In this document: piece by piece, positions 19,083-28,047 of the stretch
Layout: each line of letters opens with the position of its first letter
How positions within the stretch are numbered: the first letter of the stretch is position 1
From: UBA7803 sp040219935
Lineage (GTDB): Bacteria > Pseudomonadota > Gammaproteobacteria > Pseudomonadales > Azotimanducaceae
Reading direction: 5' to 3'
Length of the DNA: 64,000 nt
NCBI GenBank assembly: GCA_040219935.1
Contig: JAVJUA010000057.1
Coordinates: 28,939 to 92,938 of the forward strand
Notes under the pieces: model-generated
The model's database searches: none
Told to the model about the DNA's origin: nothing
The model's input: the letters and a program-made list of their open reading frames with translations, nothing else
Made by a program: the position numbers and the translations under genes

Positions 19083-20183
19083 ATGGAACGACGCATTCTG
19101 GGGCGCACGGGCGTATCCGTGAGCAAGCTGTGCTTCGGCGCCGGCATGTTCGGCTACTTCGGCAACGCCGATCAGGCGGAGTGCGAGCGCATGGTGCACC
19201 AGGCGCTGGACGCCGGCATCAACTACTTCGACACCTCCGACGTCTACTCCCACGGCGAGTCGGAAACCATCCTCGGCAAGGCGCTGCGCGGGCGCCGTGA
19301 CGATGTGGTGCTGGCCACCAAGTTCAGCCTGCCCATGAGCGATGACCCGAACCATCGCGGCAACTCGCGGCGCTGGATCATGCGCGAGGCCGAGGCGAGC
19401 CTGAAGCGCCTGGGTACCGACTACATCGATCTCTACCAGGTGCATCGGCCAGACGCCACGACCGACATCGACGAGACCCTGGGCGCGCTCAGCGACCTGG
19501 TGCGGGCCGGCAAGGTGCGCATGCTGGGCTCGTCGACGTTTCCTGCCGAGCAGATCGTCGAGGCGCAGTGGGTGGCCGAGCGCCGCGGGCGCGAGCGGTT
19601 CCGGGTCGAGCAGCCGCCGTACTCGCTGTTCGCCCGGCGCATCGAGGCGGACGTGCTGCCCACCTGTCAGCGCTACGGCATGGGCGTGGTGGTGTGGAGC
19701 CCGCTGTCCCAGGGGTGGCTCACCGGCAAGTGGCGGCGCGACGCGAAGCCGACCGACACCCACCGCCAGAACCTGCAGCCCCACCTGTTCGACATGGAGC
19801 GCGCGGACAACCAGCACAAGCTCGACCTGGTGGAGCGCCTGGCCGCGGTGGCCGAGGCGGCCGGCCTCGACCTGCTGAAGCTGGCCATCGCCTTCGTCTG
19901 CGAGCATCCGGCGGTGACCTCGGCCATCATCGGCCCGCGCACGCCGGCGCAGCTCGAGGGGTTGCTGGCGGCTGCGCCCGTGCGCCTCGGCGACGACGTC
20001 CTCGACGCCATCGACGAGATCGTGGCCCCGGGCGGCAACGTCAGCCATGACGATGACGGCTACGTGGCACCCGAGATTTCCGACGCCACGCTGCGCCGCC
20101 GCCGCGACAGCGGCCTGCGGCCGGACGCCGACCGTGACACGCTGAAGAACATCGCCGCCTACCGGAAGCAGCACAGCAAGTGA
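19083..20183 (+). CDS. Aldo/keto reductase
   Basis: A 366-residue NADPH-type AKR. The catalytic tetrad is visible: Asp and Tyr in YFDTSDVYSHGESE, Lys in VVLATKFSL and His in LYQVHRPD. The segment VVVWSPLSQGWLTGK and the SAIIGPRTPAQLEG cofactor motif follow, as in the AKR11/YajO-like group. Slightly longer than average because of a C-terminal tail after ISDATLRRRRDSG. It sits 25 nt after the SDR in the same operon and probably acts on the same pathway's carbonyls. Confidence 0.92.
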   Translation: MERRILGRTGVSVSKLCFGAGMFGYFGNADQAECERMVHQALDAGINYFDTSDVYSHGESETILGKALRGRRDDVVLATKFSLPMSDDPNHRGNSRRWIMREAEASLKRLGTDYIDLYQVHRPDATTDIDETLGALSDLVRAGKVRMLGSSTFPAEQIVEAQWVAERRGRERFRVEQPPYSLFARRIEADVLPTCQRYGMGVVVWSPLSQGWLTGKWRRDAKPTDTHRQNLQPHLFDMERADNQHKLDLVERLAAVAEAAGLDLLKLAIAFVCEHPAVTSAIIGPRTPAQLEGLLAAAPVRLGDDVLDAIDEIVAPGGNVSHDDDGYVAPEISDATLRRRRDSGLRPDADRDTLKNIAAYRKQHSK

Positions 20184-20196
20184 GGGGAGAGAGCCC

Positions 20197-20397
20197 ATGT
20201 CGATCGAGAATGGTGAGCGCCTGATCCGCTTCCTGCGGGACGACCCGGCGCTGCGCGAGCGCGTGCTGGCCGCCGGCGGCGCGCGCTTCGAGAAGCTGTC
20301 GGCCGAGGCCGGCGCGTCGTGCCGCGCCTTCGACGTGGTGGCGGCTCTGATCCGGGAAATGAGCAGGGAATCGGCAGCAGCCGGAGGAGAACGCTGA
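20197..20397 (+). CDS. Small Nif11-like (leader-peptide-domain-like) protein
   Basis: A 66-residue protein in frame between the aldo/keto reductase and a barrel protein, with a GGGGAGAG ribosome site and ATG 13 nt after the AKR stop. The sequence MSIENGERLIRFLRDDP, LRERVLAAGG and LSAEAGASCRAFDVVAALI fits the Nif11 helical domain that forms RiPP leader peptides. It has no core peptide: the product ends AAAGGER, and that Gly-Gly is encoded by the ribosome-binding site of the next gene. Role unknown; it might be a small partner protein. The Nif11 assignment is by eye only. Confidence 0.6.
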   Translation: MSIENGERLIRFLRDDPALRERVLAAGGARFEKLSAEAGASCRAFDVVAALIREMSRESAAAGGER

Positions 20398-20399
20398 GC

Positions 20400-20750
20400 A
20401 TGGGTAAGAAGCTGATACTGATGGGTCTGGTGCAGCCGAAGAAGGACAAGGTGGAAGCCTTTCGCGAGTGGTACCTGGGCAATCACGTCGAGGACACGTA
20501 CAACTGTCCGAACGTGACCGCCGTGCGCTGCTTCGAGGCTGTGCGCGGGTTCCTGGGCGATCCGCCGTCGGGTTATCTGACCATCTACGAATTCGAGGGC
20601 GAGGACGCGGAGCAGGCCGAGCGGGTGCTGGGCCAGTACCAGTCCGACCCCAAGGCGTGGAGCAAGCGCCAGCCCTCCAACGACTCCATGGAGATCGTCG
20701 GCGCCGGCTGGTACCAGGAGGCCCTGGCGTTCCCCGGCGGCAACGACTGA
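20400..20750 (+). CDS. Dimeric alpha+beta barrel (EthD/DUF4286-like) protein
   Basis: A 116-residue single-domain protein beginning MGKKLILMGLVQPKKDK, then FREWYLGNHVEDTYNCPNV and YLTIYEFEGEDAEQAERVL. This pattern, strand-helix with W-x2-NH and a final strand, matches EthD-like ferredoxin-fold barrels that often serve cofactor-free chemistry or small-molecule binding in degradation clusters. The ATG at 20400 has a GGAGGA ribosome site 9 nt upstream, inside the preceding small gene. It immediately precedes the first P450. No catalytic residues can be assigned. Confidence 0.78.
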   Translation: MGKKLILMGLVQPKKDKVEAFREWYLGNHVEDTYNCPNVTAVRCFEAVRGFLGDPPSGYLTIYEFEGEDAEQAERVLGQYQSDPKAWSKRQPSNDSMEIVGAGWYQEALAFPGGND

Positions 20751-20780
20751 CACAGGCGAGACCGATACGAGGAGGCAGAG

Positions 20781-22217
20781 ATGACGGGTGTGTGCCCCTT
20801 TGCGATGAGCTTGAAGTTCTCCGGGCCGGCGGTCGCCGAGAGCCCGGGCGGACGTGACGACTTTCCGCTGATGCCGGTGGGCGAGGCGGTGGACATGGGG
20901 CATGCGCCCGACGGCACGCCCCTGTTCGATCCGCGTATCTTCAACTCCGCCGAGTTCCAGCGGAATCCGTATCCGTACTACCGCATCCTGCGCGATCACT
21001 ACCCGGTGTACTTCGACAAGCTGCACAACACCTACTACGTGACGCGCTACGAAGACATCACCCGCTGCTACTTCGACGACGAGGGCTTCAACACCATTCC
21101 CAAGGGCAGCTCCAGCGGCGTGCTCGGCAATACCCAGCTCGAGCTGTCCGGAGTCGAGCACCGGCGCCGACGCAACCTCTACGGGCAGCACCTGGTGGGG
21201 CAGTCGCTCAACCATCGTGTTCCGGCCATCCGCCGTCAGGCCCGGGAGATGATCGACGCCTGGGATCAGATCGACGACCCGAACATCGTCAGCGACCACG
21301 ACGGCGTGCGCACCGTGGAGCTGGGCCGCGCCTTCGCCAACGAGTTCCCGATCCGGGTGGTGGGGGAGGTGCTGGGCTTCCCGAAGGAGGCGCGGGCCGA
21401 CTTCTACTACTGGTACAACTCCATGATGTCGGGCCTCGGCGGCTCGGAAACCCACAAGATGGGCCTGGAGGCGCGCCAGCATCTCGAGGAGTACGTGGAG
21501 GGCATGGTGCGCGAGCGCCGCAGGAAGCCCACCTACCTCTACGACGAGGCGGGCAATCCGGTCACCAAGGACATCATCTCCAAGCTGTGCGAAACCCGAG
21601 TCGACGGCGACCTTCTGTCCATCGAGGAGATCACGTCCAACATCGCCCTGGTGGTGGGCGGCGGCGGCGAGACCACGCGCGGCGCCATCCTCAACATGTG
21701 GTACCTGCTGCTGCAGCATCCCGATCAGTTCGAGCGGCTGATGGCCGACGACGAGCTCTGGGACGCCGCTTTCCACGAGACCCTGCGCCACTCGTCCTCC
21801 ATCGGCGGGCAGCCGCGGCACAACACCTACGACATCGAGATGCACGGCGTGAAGGTGCCGGCGGGCTCGCTGATGCAGATGGTCGACTTCTCGGCCAACC
21901 ACGACGAACGCATCTTCAAGGACCCAGAGTCGTGGAACATGTTCCGCGACGACCTCTACACCGGCAAGCTGCTGCGCAGCGGCTATAACAAGGACGGCCG
22001 CCACAGCCACATGGCCTTCGGCGTCGGGCCGCATCTGTGCCCGGGGGCCTGGATCGCCCATCAGGAAGCGGTCGAAGGCTCGCGCATCCTGGCGTCGCGG
22101 CTGAAGAACCCGCGCATCAACGTCGATCGCATGCCGAAGGACATCGACGGCAAGAGCCTGCGGCCCATCGGCCTGGTGTCGGTGCGGGAGCTCTGGCTCG
22201 ACTACGATCTGGCCTGA
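20781..22217 (+). CDS. Cytochrome P450 (first of three)
   Basis: A 478-residue soluble bacterial P450, somewhat longer than the usual ~400-430. The I-helix has VVGGGGETTRGA with the acid-alcohol pair, the K-helix has ETLRHSSS (ExxR), and the haem loop is MAFGVGPHLC420PG. The length comes from a ~45-residue N-terminal extension and an insert around DEAGNPVTKDIISK. It should hydroxylate a hydrophobic substrate using electrons from a ferredoxin, plausibly the one at 24888. It starts an unbroken run of three P450-fold genes. Confidence 0.93.
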   Translation: MTGVCPFAMSLKFSGPAVAESPGGRDDFPLMPVGEAVDMGHAPDGTPLFDPRIFNSAEFQRNPYPYYRILRDHYPVYFDKLHNTYYVTRYEDITRCYFDDEGFNTIPKGSSSGVLGNTQLELSGVEHRRRRNLYGQHLVGQSLNHRVPAIRRQAREMIDAWDQIDDPNIVSDHDGVRTVELGRAFANEFPIRVVGEVLGFPKEARADFYYWYNSMMSGLGGSETHKMGLEARQHLEEYVEGMVRERRRKPTYLYDEAGNPVTKDIISKLCETRVDGDLLSIEEITSNIALVVGGGGETTRGAILNMWYLLLQHPDQFERLMADDELWDAAFHETLRHSSSIGGQPRHNTYDIEMHGVKVPAGSLMQMVDFSANHDERIFKDPESWNMFRDDLYTGKLLRSGYNKDGRHSHMAFGVGPHLCPGAWIAHQEAVEGSRILASRLKNPRINVDRMPKDIDGKSLRPIGLVSVRELWLDYDLA

Positions 22218-22242
22218 CGCAGCACCTGAGGAAACTGCATCG

Positions 22243-23574
22243 ATGAACCAAGCGGACACTCAAGTCATCGGCGCCAACGGCGTGGCCATTCCCGAGGCCA
22301 CGCACGGGGCGGCTGGACACCGCACCTACGAGGTCTACCAGCGCGAACGGGTGGGCGAGTCCACCGAGAAGATCAAGCCCATCCAGCTCGTGTCGCAGGA
22401 CTTCGCCCGGGACCCGTATCCGCTGCTGGCCGTGCTCCGGGAGAACTATCCCTGCTACCGCGACTGGCTCAGCAACTGCTTCTGGATCACGCGTTACAAC
22501 GACGTCACCTCGCTGTACACCGACGATGCCAACTTCGAGACCCGGCCCAAGCGCTGGTTCTACGGCATTCCCGAGTACGGCCGGGATCTGCGCCAGGCGC
22601 TGCCGGTGCTGGAAGCCCAGGCCCGCGGCATCGACGCCAACGCCGAGGCGCTGGCCCGGGATGCGGTGGCCGACTTTGCGGCACGCGGCGAGGCCAACCT
22701 CGCCACCGAGTTCGCCGCGCGCTTTGCGCTGGAGCTGCTGGTGCGCGTGCTGGACATCCCTGCGGCGGACGCCGCCACCTTCACCGAACGCTACTGGCGC
22801 ATGCAGAACGGTGCCTACTGGGATCCCCGTTCCGAGCAGGCGGGCCTCGCCGCCATCCGCGAGCTGACCGAGTACTTCCGGCCGCTGCTGGCCGAGCGCC
22901 GGCAGGCGCCGGGCGATGACCTGGTGTCCGCCGTGGCGACGCTAGATCTGGCCGACGGCCCGGCGACGGCCGAGGATCTGGTGATCACCCTGCTGGAGAT
23001 GGATCACGAGACCCTGCACGGTGCGCTGGCCAACCTGTGGTTGCTGCTGCTCACCCATGCCGACGAGTTCGCCAAGGTTCGGGAGGAGCCCTGGCTGCTG
23101 AAGGTGGCCGTGCTGGAGACGCTGCGGCATTCGACGCCGGTGCTGACCGCGCGCCGCTTCGCCCGCCACGAGGTGGAGCGCTTCGGCCGGCTGCTGCCCG
23201 AGGGCGCGCTGATGCTGTGCTCGGCGGCGGCGGCCAATCGGGATCCCCGGGTGTTCCACGATCCCGACCGCTTCATCGCCGACCGTCGCGACATCTGCCA
23301 CCGTGAGGCGCGGGGCCAGTACCGGGCAGACGGGCTGGCCACCGGCATCACCGTGGGGCTCGGGCCGCCGAGCAAGCATCCGGCGGTGCCGGAGGATCGT
23401 CCGCGCTCGTTGTACGCCATCACCCGCGACACCCTGGTGACGGCGTCGCGGGTGCTGCTGGAGTCGACCGCCGATCTGCGCATCGCACCCGGCGCCGCGC
23501 CCGTGCTCACCTGCCGGCGGATCGGCGAGATGCATACCTGCTGGGATCTGCCGGTGACGTTCAAGACCCGCTAA
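22243..23574 (+). CDS. Cytochrome P450 homologue without the haem-ligand cysteine
   Basis: A 443-residue protein with P450 fold features: DPYPLLAVLRENYPCYRDW near the N-terminus, the I-helix region LLEMDHETLHGAL keeping the Glu-Thr pair, the ExxR motif in LETLRHSTP, and AAANRDPRVFHDPDRF. The haem loop, expected as FGxGxHxCxG, reads VGLGPPSKHPAV (about residues 371-382) with no cysteine; two later Cys are far outside the loop. It should not bind haem in the P450 way. The frame is fully open and the gene sits between two intact P450s, so it looks maintained, not decayed. A helper or regulatory partner of those P450s is my inference. Confidence 0.85.
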   Translation: MNQADTQVIGANGVAIPEATHGAAGHRTYEVYQRERVGESTEKIKPIQLVSQDFARDPYPLLAVLRENYPCYRDWLSNCFWITRYNDVTSLYTDDANFETRPKRWFYGIPEYGRDLRQALPVLEAQARGIDANAEALARDAVADFAARGEANLATEFAARFALELLVRVLDIPAADAATFTERYWRMQNGAYWDPRSEQAGLAAIRELTEYFRPLLAERRQAPGDDLVSAVATLDLADGPATAEDLVITLLEMDHETLHGALANLWLLLLTHADEFAKVREEPWLLKVAVLETLRHSTPVLTARRFARHEVERFGRLLPEGALMLCSAAAANRDPRVFHDPDRFIADRRDICHREARGQYRADGLATGITVGLGPPSKHPAVPEDRPRSLYAITRDTLVTASRVLLESTADLRIAPGAAPVLTCRRIGEMHTCWDLPVTFKTR

Positions 23575-23586
23575 GGAGCCGATGCC

Positions 23587-24882
23587 ATGTCCGAGGCTAC
23601 ACAGCAAGAAGCGGCAGCGCCCCAGGGGCTGCCCAACGAGATCGACCCGCGCGAGTTCGACGGCGCAGGGTTCCAGCAGAACCCGTTTCCGCTGTACAAA
23701 CGGCTGCGCGACCATCATCCGCTGTTCCACGACCGCTTTCACAACCGCTGGGTACTGTCCCGCTACTGGGACATCGACGCCGCGTTCCAGGACAACGACA
23801 GCTACGATCGCGCCGTGTACAAGCCGGACGGCCCGTACAAGTTCGGCTCCAGCCACGTCTTCGGCCCGAACATCCTGGAGTACGGCAACAGCCCGCGCCA
23901 CCGCTGGCTGCGCAACATCGTCGCCGGTCAGTTCGTGGGCGCCAAGCTGCAGGACTTCCTGCCCATGATCGAGCAGATCTGCGACGAGATGATCGATCGA
24001 TTCGAGGGCGCGGGGGAGGTGGAGCTGGTGAGCCAGTTCACCAGTCAGGTGCCCATCCGCGTCATCTCCAACATGCTCGGTCTGCCCCGCGAAGACGAGG
24101 ATACGTTCGTCGACTGGTATCAGGCGCTGATCGCTGGGCTGGGCTTCGGCGGCAAGCATCTGGCGCGCGGCATCAAGGCGCGCAACGAGATGTGGGCCTA
24201 TCTCGATCCCCTGATCGAGCAGCGTGCGCGCCAGCCGGGCGAAGACCTGCTGTCGCGCATCATCGGCGCCGAGCTCGAAGGGCAGCGCATGAACGCCGAG
24301 GAGATCAAGGGCTTCGTGGCGCTGCTGCTGGCGGCCGGCGGTGACACCACCGACAAAGCCATGGCCAACATGTGGTACCACCTGACCTACACGCGGCCCG
24401 ATCAGTACGCCGACGTGCAGGCGGATCCCGAGCTGTGGAACAACGTGTTCACCGAAATGATGCGCTTCGATCCTGTGGTGCACATGCAGTTCCGCTACAC
24501 GACCCGGGAGGTGGAGCTGCACGATCGGGTCATTCCCGAGCGGGCCGGCGTGATTCTCTACCTGGGCGCCGGCAATCGGGACGAGCGCGTGTTCCGCGAC
24601 CCGGACACCTTCGACATTCATCGCGACGATCTGCACATGGGCCGCGAGAACCGCTCGGGGCGTTACAAGGACGGCAAGCCGGGCCATCTCGGGTTCGGCA
24701 TCGGCCAGCACTTCTGCATGGGCTACGCCATGGCACGGCAGGAGACCATGATTGCCTGCCGCAAGCTGATGGACCGGCTCGGCGTGCTGCGCCCGAAGCT
24801 CGGGGACCATCCGGGCATCAGCTCGCCGTCCATCGACTCCGGCGGCTTCCGCTCGCCTCAGGAACTGTGGCTGAGGTTCTGA
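23587..24882 (+). CDS. Cytochrome P450 (third of the run)
   Basis: A 431-residue P450 with all key motifs: I-helix LLLAAGGDTTDKA, ExxR in EMMRFDPV, and haem loop LGFGIGQHFC377MG. The N-terminus lacks a membrane anchor, so it is a soluble bacterial class I enzyme. It begins 12 nt after the cysteine-less homologue and is followed within 5 nt by a ferredoxin gene, the usual arrangement for a P450 and its electron donor. Likely a hydroxylase of the hydrophobic substrate handled by this operon. Confidence 0.94.
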   Translation: MSEATQQEAAAPQGLPNEIDPREFDGAGFQQNPFPLYKRLRDHHPLFHDRFHNRWVLSRYWDIDAAFQDNDSYDRAVYKPDGPYKFGSSHVFGPNILEYGNSPRHRWLRNIVAGQFVGAKLQDFLPMIEQICDEMIDRFEGAGEVELVSQFTSQVPIRVISNMLGLPREDEDTFVDWYQALIAGLGFGGKHLARGIKARNEMWAYLDPLIEQRARQPGEDLLSRIIGAELEGQRMNAEEIKGFVALLLAAGGDTTDKAMANMWYHLTYTRPDQYADVQADPELWNNVFTEMMRFDPVVHMQFRYTTREVELHDRVIPERAGVILYLGAGNRDERVFRDPDTFDIHRDDLHMGRENRSGRYKDGKPGHLGFGIGQHFCMGYAMARQETMIACRKLMDRLGVLRPKLGDHPGISSPSIDSGGFRSPQELWLRF

Positions 24883-24887
24883 GATTC

Positions 24888-25082
24888 ATGAAGGTCACCA
24901 TCGATCTCGACAAGTGCTACCGCTCCGGCGAGTGCTACTACAACCATCCCGAGCTGTTCGAGATGGCCGACGATGGCGAGCCGCGCATCCGGGTGAAGGA
25001 CATCACCGGCGACCTGCGCCTGCACGCCGAGCAGGCCGCCGAGGTGTGCCCGGCGGCCGCCATCATCGTCGAGGGGGACTGA
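24888..25082 (+). CDS. Three-cysteine ferredoxin for P450
   Basis: A 64-residue ferredoxin. Ligand cysteines are C10, C16 and C54; the middle position of the first group (C10-YRS-GE-C16) is Ser13 rather than Cys. Three cysteines suggest a [3Fe-4S] cluster, as in ferredoxins encoded beside bacterial P450s. It closes the operon, 5 nt after the third P450, and should deliver electrons to one or both active P450s. No ferredoxin reductase is in the window, so that partner must be encoded elsewhere. Confidence 0.92.
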   Translation: MKVTIDLDKCYRSGECYYNHPELFEMADDGEPRIRVKDITGDLRLHAEQAAEVCPAAAIIVEGD

Positions 25083-25097
25083 GCGCCCCGGGCGCCG

Positions 25098-26978
25098 TCA
25101 GGGCGTGGCGGGTTCGGGTACCCGCAGCACCAGTAGCAGGTTGCCGGGCATGTGGTTGTAGATGCCGTAGCCGGAGCTGAGCACGATCCGCCCGTTATGC
25201 ACCACCGGCCCGGCGCCGCCGCCGAACGAGCCGCCCGTTGCCTCACCGCCGTCGGTGGTGGGGAAGGCGGTGGTGGTGTCCAGCGCCCGCAGCACCCGGC
25301 CGGTGGCGGCGTCATGGATGCGCAGCACGCCGTCCATGCCGCCGGCCAGCACCAGGTCGCTGGCGGCCGTGATCGCCTGGGAGATGCCCGGGTGGCAGAA
25401 CGCGCGGCCTTCGCAGACGTCGGGCGCCGGCGCGTACCACAGCGGTTCGCCGCTGCGGAGGTCCAGCGCATGCAGCCCGGGCCGTGGCGCATGCTCGTAG
25501 CTGCGGCCGTCGGCCATGTCGGAGATGGGCACGAACAGCCGATCGCCGGCGGCGGCCATGCCGAAGTGAATGCCGCCCTGAATGCCGCCCCGTCCCACCC
25601 GCGTCTGCCAGATCAGCTTGCCGTCATCCGGATCCACGGCGTGCACCAGGCCCGACTTCTGGCCGCCGAGCACCAGCTCGCGGCCGTCGCTGGTGCGCAC
25701 CAGCATGGTGGCGGCGCCGAAGTCGAAGTCGGGTCCGCCTTCGGGCGGGCAGCTATGGTCGTTCTCGGTGTCGCAGGCGGTGTTCCAGACGTCGTTGGCG
25801 GTGGCCTGGAACACCCACCTGACCCGGCCGTCGTCCAGGTCCATGGCGAACAAGGCGTCGCTGGTGAGGGTGGCCGGGGAGGACATGTTCTCCCCGGTGG
25901 CGACGTAGAGCTGGCGGCGGGCCGGGTCGATGGCGGGGCTGTTCCAGATCACCGCGCCCGACGGCCCGTACATGTCGGTGCCGGCCCGATTCTGGCTCTG
26001 CACCACGGCAGGCTGGTCGATAGTGTAGGTCTTCCACAGGCGCTCACCGGAAGCCGCGTCGTAGGCTGCCACCGAGCCGCGGAAGGTGCAGCAAGGGTAT
26101 GCCGGATTGGCGGCCAGGCTCACCTCGAGGCTGGACACGGGCACGTACAGGCGGCCGTCGTGATAGGACGGCGTGCCGGTGATGGTGGCGTTGGGGTGGT
26201 CGTCCGGCCGCTGCCGCCACAGCCCCTCGCCCGTACGCGCGTCGACGGCGTAGACGTTGCCCAGCACGTCGCCGAAGAAGGCCCGCGGGCGGGCCTGCGC
26301 GTCGCCGGCACGCCAAGGCTCGACGACGATGCCGGTGCGAACCTCGGCCGCGGCCTGATAACTCCAGAGGGCGCAGCCGCTGCGTTCGTCCAGGGCGTAG
26401 ACGCGGCCGCCGTGGCTGCCCACCAGCAGCGCGCCACCGGCGAACGTGGGCTGGGAGCGGGCGCGATTGGCACCGGGAAAGCGCACGGCCCAGTCGGTAG
26501 TCAGATCGGCCACATCCGCGGCGGTGACGCCGGCCACGGCGGCAGGCACGTGACGGGTGTTGGCGAGGCCCATGCCCCAGTTGCCGGCGGCGGGAGGTTG
26601 GGTCATGTCGAATCCGCCGGCCGACGTGGTACAGGCGGGGATGTCGGCGACGGTTTCCGTGCCGAGTGCGGCACCGGCCAGGTACTCGGCCACCTCGACG
26701 CGCTGTACGGCATTCAACGGCGCGGCCTCCTGGCGCATGATGCCGTGCTCGAGCGCGTGCAGGATCGCCTCCGGCGTCATCAGCGCGATCATCGACCGGT
26801 GGGGCGCCTTCTGCACGGCGCCGTCGTGGCAGGCCGCACAGACCCGCTGGTAATGGGCGGCGCCCGGCGCCGTGGCGGCCGCTGGCGCGTCGCTGGTGCT
26901 TTCCGCGCCCCATGCCGGCGCCGACAGGGCCAGCCAGCCGGCCAGCAGCGACAGTGCGACCGCGAGTACTCGATTCAT
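25098..26978 (-). CDS. PQQ-dependent dehydrogenase with N-terminal cytochrome c domain (PVA dehydrogenase-like)
   Basis: A 626-residue periplasmic quinohaemoprotein. A signal peptide spans about residues 1-24 (LAVALSLLAGWLALSAPAWGA). A haem c site follows at C47-AAC-H51. The rest is an eight-blade PQQ propeller with repeats such as VYALDERSGCALW and VYAVDARTGEGLW, and the vicinal pair C296-C297 in YPCCTF that lies over PQQ. The domain order, cytochrome first, matches polyvinyl alcohol dehydrogenase rather than methanol dehydrogenase. It oxidises an alcohol and passes electrons to the respiratory chain. The ATG at 26978 is supported by the signal peptide; the open frame continues upstream only by chance. 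Confidence 0.9.
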   Translation of the reverse strand: MNRVLAVALSLLAGWLALSAPAWGAESTSDAPAAATAPGAAHYQRVCAACHDGAVQKAPHRSMIALMTPEAILHALEHGIMRQEAAPLNAVQRVEVAEYLAGAALGTETVADIPACTTSAGGFDMTQPPAAGNWGMGLANTRHVPAAVAGVTAADVADLTTDWAVRFPGANRARSQPTFAGGALLVGSHGGRVYALDERSGCALWSYQAAAEVRTGIVVEPWRAGDAQARPRAFFGDVLGNVYAVDARTGEGLWRQRPDDHPNATITGTPSYHDGRLYVPVSSLEVSLAANPAYPCCTFRGSVAAYDAASGERLWKTYTIDQPAVVQSQNRAGTDMYGPSGAVIWNSPAIDPARRQLYVATGENMSSPATLTSDALFAMDLDDGRVRWVFQATANDVWNTACDTENDHSCPPEGGPDFDFGAATMLVRTSDGRELVLGGQKSGLVHAVDPDDGKLIWQTRVGRGGIQGGIHFGMAAAGDRLFVPISDMADGRSYEHAPRPGLHALDLRSGEPLWYAPAPDVCEGRAFCHPGISQAITAASDLVLAGGMDGVLRIHDAATGRVLRALDTTTAFPTTDGGEATGGSFGGGAGPVVHNGRIVLSSGYGIYNHMPGNLLLVLRVPEPATP

Positions 26979-27080
26979 GCCTTGCTCCCCTTCGATGACG
27001 TGCCGACCACGGCAGGCGTGGCAGCGGACCCCGGGCAATGTTAGCGTTCCTCGGCTCGACGAAGCGATAGGGGAGGGCGC

Positions 27081-27923
27081 ATGACCGACGTACGGGGCAA
27101 GGTGGCGTTCATCACCGGCGGTGCCAGCGGCATCGGTCTCGGCATCGCCCGCGCCCTGTCGGCTGCCGGCGCCACCGTGGTGCTGGCGGACGTGGAGGCG
27201 GCCGCGCTGGAGCGCGCGCGCCACAGCATCACTACGGGCAGCGTGATGACCGTGGCCGTGGACGTCACCGACCGCGACGCGCTGGCGGCAGCCCGGGACC
27301 GGGTGCTGGATGCGCTGGGCGCCGTGCACCTGCTGTTCAACAATGCCGGCGTCAACGTGCCCGGATCGTTCACGGACATCGACTACGCCGATTGGGACTG
27401 GGTGCTCGGCGTCAACCTCGGCGGCGTCGTCAACGGCGTCATGACGTTCCTGCCGGAGCTGATCCGACACGGCGCGGCGGCGCACGTGGTGAACACCGCC
27501 TCCGTGGGCGGGCTGGTGGGCATGTATGGGCTCGGCATCTACAACACCAGCAAGTTCGCCGTGGTCGGCCTGTCGGAATCGCTGCGGGCCGACATGCATG
27601 CCCACGGGGTCGGGGTGTCGGTGCTGTGTCCCGGCGTGGTCGCCACCGCCCTGGGCAGCAGCGAGCGCAACCGACCGGCCGCGCTGGGTGGCCGGCCGGC
27701 TGCAGCCGGAACGCCCGCGCCGGCGGCGATGCCCGGCAGCAGTCCGGACGACGTCGGGCGGCAGGTGCTGGACGCCGTGCTCGGCAACCGCTTCTTCATC
27801 TGCACCCATGCAGAGTTCCGCGACATCGTCGCCGCCCGCAACGAGGCCCTGACGGCCGCCTTCGACGGCGGCGGTGACCCTGTTCAGGTGGACGCCATGC
27901 GGCGCCTGGTGCTGCCGTTCTGA
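27081..27923 (+). CDS. Short-chain dehydrogenase/reductase
   Basis: A 280-residue SDR with TGGASGIGLG, NNAGV, catalytic serine in NTASVGG and YNTSK. The C-terminal part (after LCPGVVATAL) carries a Pro/Ala-rich loop and FFICTHAEFRDIVAARNEAL, seen in SDRs annotated as involved in lipid or alicyclic alcohol oxidation. Divergent from the PQQ dehydrogenase, separated by 102 nt without a recognised operator. A ThuA-like gene follows 124 nt later on the same strand. Substrate unknown. Confidence 0.9.
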   Translation: MTDVRGKVAFITGGASGIGLGIARALSAAGATVVLADVEAAALERARHSITTGSVMTVAVDVTDRDALAAARDRVLDALGAVHLLFNNAGVNVPGSFTDIDYADWDWVLGVNLGGVVNGVMTFLPELIRHGAAAHVVNTASVGGLVGMYGLGIYNTSKFAVVGLSESLRADMHAHGVGVSVLCPGVVATALGSSERNRPAALGGRPAAAGTPAPAAMPGSSPDDVGRQVLDAVLGNRFFICTHAEFRDIVAARNEALTAAFDGGGDPVQVDAMRRLVLPF

Positions 27924-28047
27924 AGCGGCCGACGTCCGCCCCGGAGGCGCTGCCGCAGGCGCTGACCAGGCCGCCCACGCAGCCCGACCCGGATTGCCAA
28001 ACGGTAGGCTCGGCAGTAGGGTGAGTGTCTTCCAGGGGAGGTAAGTC

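Noticed and set aside
19020..22259. Very long open frame (over 1000 codons) on the minus strand opposite the SDR, AKR and P450 genes
   Set aside because: It is His/Arg/Val-rich low-complexity translation, typical of antisense frames in GC-rich DNA, and covers clearly real genes on the other strand.
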